A DNA stretch of 64,000 nt from Aspidapion aeneum. Lineage: Eukaryota; Arthropoda; Insecta; Coleoptera; Brentidae. The DNA is taken from positions 62,224,366 through 62,288,365 of the forward strand of contig OY755038.1 in the NCBI GenBank assembly GCA_963576565.1. The letters run 5' to 3'. The notes below the pieces were generated by a model, which saw only the letters and a program-made list of their open reading frames with translations, was not told the origin of the DNA and did no database searches. Positions within the stretch are counted from its first letter, which is position 1. Each line of letters starts with the position of its first letter. Position numbers and translations under genes: made by a program. Of the stretch, positions 57,458-64,000 are shown in pieces.

Positions 57458-57898
57458 CAAACACAACTTTTTCTGGGTATTACGCCACTAGTAAGGAAAA
57501 ATTATTTTAAAAAATTATAAAAAACCACTGCTTTTCTCCTAGAAAAATAAAAATCACTAATTTGTCAGTGGCTTTCTATAAAAATAAATAGTTGCCTAGT
57601 AAAACCTAAACCACTTATCTTTTAATTGAATTTGAATACGCTACGTTTCGATTGCCAATCTAGAAAATATAAATAAAAGCTTGAAAACGATTGTAGATTG
57701 GCAATCGAAACGTAGCGTATTCAAATTCAATTAAAAGATAAGTGGTTTAGGTTTTACTAGGCAACTATTTATTTTTATAGAAAGCCACTGACAAATTAAT
57801 GATTTTTATTTTTCTAGGAGAAACGCAGTGGTTTTTTATAATTTTTTAAAATAATTTTTCCTTACTAGTGGCGTAATACCCAGAAAAAGTTGTGTTTG
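57458..57898. mobile_element. Hairpin MITE in the BEL leader
   Basis: Two arms of about 205 bp (57458-57661 and 57695-57898) are nearly perfect inverted repeats around a 33-bp loop. The ends are CAAACACAACTTTTTCTGGG and its complement. TA flanks both sides (57456-57457 and 57899-57900), as for Tc1/mariner-type insertion. It lies 0.4 kb upstream of the gag start. No coding capacity. Confidence 0.9.
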
Positions 57899-58110
57899 TA
57901 TAATTTAATCTTAATATTTACTTAACCCCACAAATTAAAATACCACCAAAGCTACGTTTTACCCTTAAGGAAAGGTTATGCTTGGCGCAAAAAAGGAGCT
58001 ATAGGTAGTATTTTACCAGATATAGGTTTTGCATATGAAAATGAAAAACCACATTAAGAGGGCTAACTTCACCCCAATGCGTCCTATACAAAAATAGTCC
58101 TGTCCCCGAG

Positions 58111-58128
58111 ATCCGGCTCGAAGGACCA
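58111..58128 (-). promoter_or_regulatory. BEL/Pao primer binding site, tRNA-Tyr type
   Basis: One base inside the 5' LTR the minus strand reads TGGTCCTTCGAGCCGGAT. This is the complement of the 3' end of eukaryotic tRNA-Tyr (ATCCGGCTCGAAGGA plus CCA) as I remember it. Confidence 0.8.
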
Positions 58129-58469
58129 ATGAAACGGGCAGAGTGTGTAATAGCTTCTTCGCTAAGGAGCTATGGAGCTACCACTCAATCGGACACCTAC
58201 TGTAAACAATAGGGAGCGCGAGAACAACAGAGCGTAATTTCAGCGGACGCAGTGAGGTGGGGGAACGACCCTTAATGGATATAAAAAGGAGAGAAAAGGA
58301 GCTAAAAAAGAGTTACGTTTGAAAAAAATGACTTACCTCGATGGTGTTTTCTTTAAAAGGAAGGGTACCATGGAAATGGAGTAATCCGATGATGATGTCT
58401 TCTTTCGGCGTTTTTAACTCTTTTTTAGTTTTTATAGGGTTTATGGTTTTATATATATATTTATCGGTT

Positions 58470-58745
58470 TCACAACGTTCTACGTCTTCCGATACCCAAT
58501 CTCCACTCGTTTCTGTTTGCCCATAATTCATCATCTAGGCCTCTTATTCTTATTTCACTATCTATTCCTTCTCTCCAGCTTCTCCTTGGTCTTCCTCGTT
58601 TTCTTCGGCCAGTTGGTTTCCATTGTAATATTTGTTTAGGTAGTCTTCCATCATCCATTCTTTGTACATGTCCGTACCACACCAGTTGTTTTGTTCTTAT
58701 ATCATCCACTAGAGTACGTTCACCCACTGTCATATTTCTCTTATT
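58470..58745 (-). pseudogene. RTE-like LINE C-terminal tail in shifted frame
   Basis: MTVGERTLVDDIRTKQLVWY continues the family's C-terminus directly after the frame break at 58730. It ends at WANRNEWRLGIGRRRTL and a stop at 58470. It belongs to the preceding polyprotein, not to a separate gene. Confidence 0.88.
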
Positions 58746-61375
58746 CTTTGGTTGGTAACTCTTTCTCTTTTTGATTTCCCTGCTGCTCTTCTCCAATAGT
58801 CCATCTCCGTAGCGGAAAGCATTTTTTCTGTTCTATCTTTGATTGGCCATACTTCTGAGCCGTATGTAATAATACCTTTTACAATGGTGTTATATATAAG
58901 CTTTTTGTTATGATTTGATATACTTTGGTCCCAAATTATTCCATTTAATAAAGTTATTGCTTTTCTTCCTTGTACGTTTCTATCTTTTATAGCTTTGTCT
59001 AGTGTTCCGTCAGCTGTAATTTTTAGACCCAAGTATTTATACTCATCACAGGACTGAATTCGCTGCCCAGTATTTAAGATTAGATCCTGTTTCGTTCCAC
59101 CAATACACATATACTCTGTCTTATTGATATTAACCTCTAGTCCCCACTTCTTGTACTCTTCTATTAGTTTTCGTGTCATATATTCGAGGTCGTCATAATC
59201 CTGAGCCACCACTATCTGATCATCGGCGAAACATAAAGTATACAAGGTGGTTTCATTCAACGGAATTCCCATGTTTTGGCATTTTCTCTTCCAGACTTTA
59301 AGGACCTGTTCCAAATATATCTTGAAGAGCGTAGGCGAGATACAGCAACCTTGTTTAAGACCTTTATTTACTTGAAAGCCTTTGGTTAGTTTTGCTTTTA
59401 TTTTAACTTTTGCCTTACTATTGCGGTATAACTCTTTGATGGCCTTAATTAGTTGTACACTTATGTTTGTCTTTTCCAACGCTTTCCAAAGTAGATTTAG
59501 TGGTATACTATCATATGCCTTCTGCAAATCTACGTAAAGCAGATGGAGCTCTTGTCCGTATGCCATTTTCTTTTCAATAACTTGGGTTATACAAAAGAGA
59601 TGATCTGAAGTCGATCTACCCGCCCTGAAACCAGCTTGTTCTTCTGCCTCCATATCTTTATATTCGCTCTCCACTTTATTCCTTATTATTTTACCATATA
59701 TTCTGCTTAGCGTACTAGTTACAGATATACCTCTATAATTGTCACATATATCTTTCCTTCCTTTTTTGTGTATTGTGGATATATATGACGTTTTCCACTC
59801 AGTTGGTACTACAGCTCCATTTAAATATCTTTGGAAAAGATTCCGTAATCTACAAAACAATTCTTCAGTGCCATATTTAATAAGTTCAGCTGGGATATTT
59901 CCGGGTCCGGCAGATTTACCGCTTTTTAAGGTTTTGCACACGTTTTTGACCTCAGATATTGTGAGGGGTACTGGAGATCCCATCGTTCTAATGATATTGT
60001 CTCTTTCGTCTTCCTTGAATTCTGCTCTATCTTCAGTTAAAAGTTTTTTAAAATGCTCATCCCATTCTTTGTCTGGTATTGGTGAAATAATATCTCTACC
60101 TGTTTCTTTTTTGATCGATCTTATAGTTTTCCAGCTTTCGGTACTTCTCCTACCTCCTAAGTAAGAATCTATTTTCTGGCACTTTTGCATCCATGATTGA
60201 TTCTTCTTATCACTGATCATTCTTCTCACCTTTGATTGCGCGATTTTGTATTCTTCTCTGCTTCTATCTGTCTTTTGGGATAAGTACGTGTGATATAATT
60301 TCCTTTTTTCCTCTATTTCACTTTCAATCTCAGCATCCCACCAGTATGGTTTTGTTCTTTTAGGAGTTTCTTCCACTAATCCTAGTGCTTCATTTGCAGC
60401 TTGATGGATGCTTAATGTGATACATTCGTATTCCTCATCTGGGGTTTCACCTGAACTTGAATTAAGTTTTTCGTTCAGTCTCTTTTTGTATAAGTTTTTT
60501 ACGCTGTCATGTTCTAGGCTTAGTAGATTATATTGACAGTGATCAATTTCCTCATTCACTGTATCATCAAGATTTTGTTGATGGAGGCTTCGGCCTTGAT
60601 AAGGAAAGAGAATTTTGGTCTCCAGAAAATAGTGATCACTTCCGCATGTTGATCCACGCTTTGTTCTGACATCTTGAATTTTTAGTTTTGTCTTTTGTTT
60701 AGTGATAAGATAATCAATGACGGATTTCAGGTTTTGTGAGGGTTTGGTCCAGGTATATTTGTGTATTTTCTTATGTTGGAAAAAACCGTTTTGGATTTTT
60801 AGGTCTAATTGCTCACATACTGTGATAAGCCGGTTTCCATTGTCATTAACAACATCTTCTCCATATTGGCCAACTGTCAGATCATTTACTCTGTTACCTG
60901 TTCTACTATTTAAATCTCCCAATATTACAATTTCTCTAGATGTACTTACTGCTGATATTTCATTGTGGATTTCTTCAAAAAAATTGTCTTTCACGGCTAC
61001 ATTTGCATCGTCATTATACGCATAGATTCCAAAAATCGTAAGTCTCATTCCTTTTATTGTTATATTCATTCTTATTAGCCGTTCATTTACTGCTTCCCAG
61101 TTGGTGATATATTTTCTAAATCTTTTGTTGACCAAAATAGATACTCCTTGTTGCGCATGTTTTTCTTTTGCCACTCCGCTATAGAAATGGTCATACTGTC
61201 CTAGGTTTTCAGATCCTTTTCCTTTCTTCTTCGTTTCTGTTAGTACAGCAAGGTCAACCTTCATTCTGCTGCACTCATGGACTATATCATTCACTTTTCG
61301 ACTCATTCCTTGTACGTTCCATGTACCAAAAATCATATTCCTGTTTCTTTGCTTGGTTCGTCTTAGGTTTTTCAT
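58730..61375 (-). CDS. RTE-like LINE endonuclease-reverse transcriptase
   Basis: 881 codons. The N-terminal endonuclease has GTWNVQG, LAVLTETKKKG, IVILGDLNSRTGNR and GSDHYFLE, the four catalytic blocks of apurinic-type endonucleases. The RT has ISTIHKKGRKDICDNYRGIS, EQAGFRAGRSTSDH, LLYVDLQKAYDSIPLNLL, GLKQGCCISPTLFKIYLEQV and the catalytic CFADDQIVVAQ. TYGSEVWPIKDRTEKML starts the C-terminal region. The frame ends at REI near 58730. The usual tail (VWYGHVQRMDDGRLPKQ, GRRKRGRPRRSWREGIDS) is in another frame to 58470, so a single-base loss near 58732 breaks it. Confidence 0.95.
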   Translation of the reverse strand: MKNLRRTKQRNRNMIFGTWNVQGMSRKVNDIVHECSRMKVDLAVLTETKKKGKGSENLGQYDHFYSGVAKEKHAQQGVSILVNKRFRKYITNWEAVNERLIRMNITIKGMRLTIFGIYAYNDDANVAVKDNFFEEIHNEISAVSTSREIVILGDLNSRTGNRVNDLTVGQYGEDVVNDNGNRLITVCEQLDLKIQNGFFQHKKIHKYTWTKPSQNLKSVIDYLITKQKTKLKIQDVRTKRGSTCGSDHYFLETKILFPYQGRSLHQQNLDDTVNEEIDHCQYNLLSLEHDSVKNLYKKRLNEKLNSSSGETPDEEYECITLSIHQAANEALGLVEETPKRTKPYWWDAEIESEIEEKRKLYHTYLSQKTDRSREEYKIAQSKVRRMISDKKNQSWMQKCQKIDSYLGGRRSTESWKTIRSIKKETGRDIISPIPDKEWDEHFKKLLTEDRAEFKEDERDNIIRTMGSPVPLTISEVKNVCKTLKSGKSAGPGNIPAELIKYGTEELFCRLRNLFQRYLNGAVVPTEWKTSYISTIHKKGRKDICDNYRGISVTSTLSRIYGKIIRNKVESEYKDMEAEEQAGFRAGRSTSDHLFCITQVIEKKMAYGQELHLLYVDLQKAYDSIPLNLLWKALEKTNISVQLIKAIKELYRNSKAKVKIKAKLTKGFQVNKGLKQGCCISPTLFKIYLEQVLKVWKRKCQNMGIPLNETTLYTLCFADDQIVVAQDYDDLEYMTRKLIEEYKKWGLEVNINKTEYMCIGGTKQDLILNTGQRIQSCDEYKYLGLKITADGTLDKAIKDRNVQGRKAITLLNGIIWDQSISNHNKKLIYNTIVKGIITYGSEVWPIKDRTEKMLSATEMDYWRRAAGKSKRERVTNQRIREI

Positions 61376-62325
61376 TTCTTTCCGAGGCGTTTGATTGGGT
61401 TTTTTAACAGTGTACGTTTTTTCCGGGTATCAGAGAGTTAGTCTAATGCCCCAACCCCCAACCTGGAGGACCAGGTGATTTTTGATCGAGGTTTTCTTCC
61501 CCTAGCCTTTGACGATTCCAAGGCAGCATCTTCTTCTTTTATACTATCCCTAAAAGAAAGGGTTGCCACCTGCGCTATGATCACCGTACCGAGGTCCATC
61601 CTCTCCGCCTTTCATACCGATGTGGTCTTCTCCCGTAACCCTGGGAATGGGACCCTAAACAGGTGCTAACTCTCCGGGTCAGAGAGTACCTGGAATCTAC
61701 GGAGGGCAGGGGTCGATTCATTTCCCCTGATAGACATCTGACGAGGTCTACCCCGTACCCATTGTTTATGGTTTTAACCGCACTAATATATCTTTAATGC
61801 ACTGTTATGTTTTTGCGCGCGCGCGGCTTAACGATTTTGAATTTTTGTTTAATTATGTTTAGTTTGACACTAATTAATTCGGCAAGGGCCGTAGATTGAT
61901 GCCACAGGGCGGCTATGATCAACCCTTTTGCAGTATGCGTTTGGCAGGGACAAACGATTAAAGCACACTGCCTTATAATTTTTCGTTGTTTTCTTCTCTC
62001 GCTTCTTGACTCCACGAATATAGGTAGGTACACTCGTATTTTTAAATGGGTCAGTTTAAAGGAAATAGGAAAACGGAATATCAGGTGTGATAAACAAGGA
62101 CACATCGAGATTGGTGTGTATTAGAATGGCTCCAGTTTTAATTTTAATATTTTAAAAATCAAATAAGCAAAAAACATATCTGGTTTTCTTATCCCAAGGT
62201 ACCGAGTGTTATTTATTTTTAACACCGGGTTGAAATCAAATTTCAAAAAACAAAATAAATAAAATAAAATAAAAATGTTTGGTAGTTCAAAAACTTAACT
62301 AAGGGCTTGGAAACGAACCACTGTG

Positions 62326-64000
62326 TAACTAGAAAATAGGTGTATTGTGATGGTCTGTGCAGTCTATATTTTATTTTTTGGACATCAAACCCCTTAATAA
62401 TCATTAATAATAATGATTTGCTACTATTAATATTATATTATCTATATACGCTAGTGAATATCGACATAAAAAAAGGAAAAATTGTAAACGCGCAACATTT
62501 TAAACACCTTAAGAAAGCATTTTTCGGGCACTATAGTTCTATAGTTTTTTTCCCGCTAGATAAATTTTCTACAATTCAAGGGTAACCACAGCTCTCCAGG
62601 TCTATTCGTTGCGGAGAAACGTCCAGTCAAAGATGATTAATTTTTTCCAAAAAGTGAAATTTTATCGGCACGGTCATTTTTCAAGCCACTTACTCACAAA
62701 ACTACTTGTCCTAGAAAAAATTCATAGTAAAAGAATTTGTAGATAATTGAATTGGCTTCAATCTGGTTTAAAAATAGTGCCTCTAAGTTTCGGATTTTTT
62801 GTTCTGTTGTTTATGGTTTAAATTTATGTTTCTGTTTATTTGTTTTGTGTATAAAAATATTGTAAACAACATACTATTCTAAACTGTTAAATCCACATTC
62901 TTTTAGTTTTTTAAATATATTTATAAATACATATTGCTCAGTAGCCACAGTGTCAAAGTATAGCCTACGTGGCTTTTTGATGACGGTTTTATAACACCTG
63001 TTTTTTTAATCGACTATTAACCCCACAATTTCAATTTTTTTTTAATTGTTAACGATTCAAGCCAGAGTAACGATACTTGGCACGCATATCCACCTTTTAG
63101 TGCTGATGATGAGTTGTCAAAAAAATTACATTTATGGCCCCTAAGGGGCGTATGGAGGCTAAACGTATTTTTAAATTATCCATTATACCTTCTAGACTAT
63201 TGCACCTCTAAAATGTTTTTTTTGTTTTCTGGAACATCGGTGGTTTACAATTTTTTTCGTTTTGGTCCAAACTGTAATACCTAGAGACTTGATACTGTGT
63301 TAAAGCCAATAGAATTGCCTATAAATTCCTTCCCTATCACTTTTCTCTAGGACCGTTACTTTAGCTGGTACAAGGCTTAGTTTCAGTTTTTGCTGCACAT
63401 CGTAGACCATATGTATCTCTGCAACCAATGAACCTAGGAAGCTAGAGTTGCGCTGAGATTGTGGAGAATTTGGGGGGCTTTAGAAAACTATAAACCAAAA
63501 ATACCCAAAAAAAATTTCTTAAGGTATTTTTTTTTTAATCTAACAAAATGCATGATTTTCGAGTCCCTCGGGAGTAGCACAGGGATTTCAGGGTTGCAAA
63601 CTTGGGTGTGAACTACCCTGAAGGATACTAGCAACATATCAAAAAATTGTAGATACATGCACGTTTGCAATGTTAAATGCTTTTATTGGCTGGCCTTATT
63701 TACAAATGCGCTCTTATTTTAATAATTTAGTACAAAGTCGGTTAAAAATCTGTCTTGCTACCAAATCGCGCTATTATCCTAAAACTGACTTGATCTAGTT
63801 TTTGCGACATTATTCATGAATCCGATTGTACATACTGTTTAGCAGTGGTAATCTGATGGGGAAGAGAGACAAAAAATAGAGATGGAAAATGCAAAAATAT
63901 TATACTTTAAAACCTTCTATGTTTACTAATTTTACTGTAGGGAAAATTTTTAGTTTAAAGTATTTAGTCGTGTGCACCCGGTAAGTGAAGCCAAGACGGC
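62326..64000. other. Unassigned sequence downstream of the BEL element
   Basis: No MetRS exon, other gene or complete element is recognised. Open frames (62340-62585, 63488-63670) have no motif. Remaining MetRS exons are expected beyond the window. Confidence 0.5.

Larger units (their letters stand above)
58452..61763 (-). mobile_element. RTE-like LINE, nearly full length, in BEL LTR
   Basis: 3.3 kb flanked by the 13-bp duplication GTTTATGGTTTTA (58439-58451 and 61764-61776). The minus strand begins with a GC-richer 5' region (ACGGGGTAGACCTCGTCAG, 61763-61376) and carries one long polyprotein. The 3' end is a short TATATAT-type tail at 58452-58461 instead of poly-A, as in RTE-like elements. 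It is the youngest-looking element in the window. Confidence 0.93.
50936..62320 (-). mobile_element. BEL/Pao LTR retrotransposon with RTE LINE in its 5' LTR
   Basis: Bounded by LTRs 50936-51779 (3') and 58130-62320 (5', interrupted) and by the 5-bp duplication CTGTG (50931-50935 and 62321-62325), the TSD length usual for BEL/Pao. Minus-strand order is leader, gag, CCHC/protease, RT, RNase H, integrase with C-terminal extension, matching BEL/Pao. The internal region is 6.35 kb. The frame is broken at five or more points. No env gene is seen. It lies downstream of MetRS exon 7, probably in an intron. Confidence 0.95.
58130..62320 (-). repeat. BEL/Pao 5' LTR, split by a LINE
   Basis: The LTR parts are 58130-58451 and 61764-62320, together matching 50936-51779. 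The LINE lies between them with a duplicated GTTTATGGTTTTA. The split falls about 15 bp from the sense-strand TATAAAAA (58429-58436), so promoter sequences upstream of it are 3.3 kb away. The open frames at 61794-62124 are LTR translations. Confidence 0.95.

Noticed and set aside
58111..58128. tRNA-Tyr gene
   Set aside because: Only the 3' 18 bases of the tRNA are present; position next to the LTR shows a primer binding site.
59739..61025. Plus-strand frames of 102-141 residues
   Set aside because: Antisense shadows of the LINE polyprotein.

Overview
The window is a stretch of insect-like nuclear genome: AT-rich, intron-containing, and packed with arthropod-type transposable elements (Jockey/CR1-like and RTE-like LINEs, Ty3/gypsy and BEL/Pao LTR elements, a FLYWCH/MULE DNA transposon, hAT-like and Tc1-like remnants, many palindromic MITEs). 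A TE-rich insect is the best guess; the order cannot be fixed from sequence alone. No bacterial-style operon or CRISPR array is seen.

The only host gene recognised is cytosolic methionyl-tRNA synthetase (MetRS/MARS1) on the + strand. Seven exons with clean GT-AG junctions and compatible phases were placed (9387-9498, 31878-32149, 32488-32631, 33833-34092, 34305-34430, 49656-49850, 50112-50269). They encode about 422 residues: the GST-like appendix, a linker, the HLGN (HIGH-class) motif, the GTDEYG block and the start of the zinc knob. The rest of the catalytic domain, with KMSKS and the anticodon-binding domain, is not seen, so the gene probably continues past 64000.

Layout. 1-9386: unassigned AT-rich sequence with MITEs, an inverted minisatellite and hAT-like fragments. 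9499-31877 (intron 1, 22.4 kb): a decayed LINE whose ORF1 and ORF2 are separated by a candidate 3 kb TIR element, a palindromic MITE, an RNase-H LINE tail, a foldback element, a hAT-like element inside an older repeat, a Tc1 remnant and another LINE fragment. 31878-34430: exons 2-5. 34431-49655 (intron 5, 15.2 kb): an 11.2 kb gypsy unit (37572-48734, minus strand, 4-bp TSD) that landed in a MITE and later received a LINE in pol and a MULE in gag. 49656-50269: exons 6-7. 50270 onward: a solo LTR, then a BEL/Pao element (50936-62320, minus strand, 5-bp TSD, tRNA-Tyr-type primer site). Its 5' LTR is split by a nearly intact RTE-like LINE (58452-61763). 62326-64000 shows nothing recognisable.

The synthetase exons look functional although their introns are expanded by TEs. 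Target-site duplications give a relative order of insertion. The most unusual items are this nested stack, the subrepeat-built TIRs shared in style by the MULE and the foldback elements, large hairpins in the MULE and the BEL leader, a tandem-repeat gypsy leader, and a possible degenerate MetRS exon abutting the solo LTR. Many TE frameshifts sit beside LTR pairs that differ little by eye, which raises the question of assembly indels. I found no convincing wholly new gene system.
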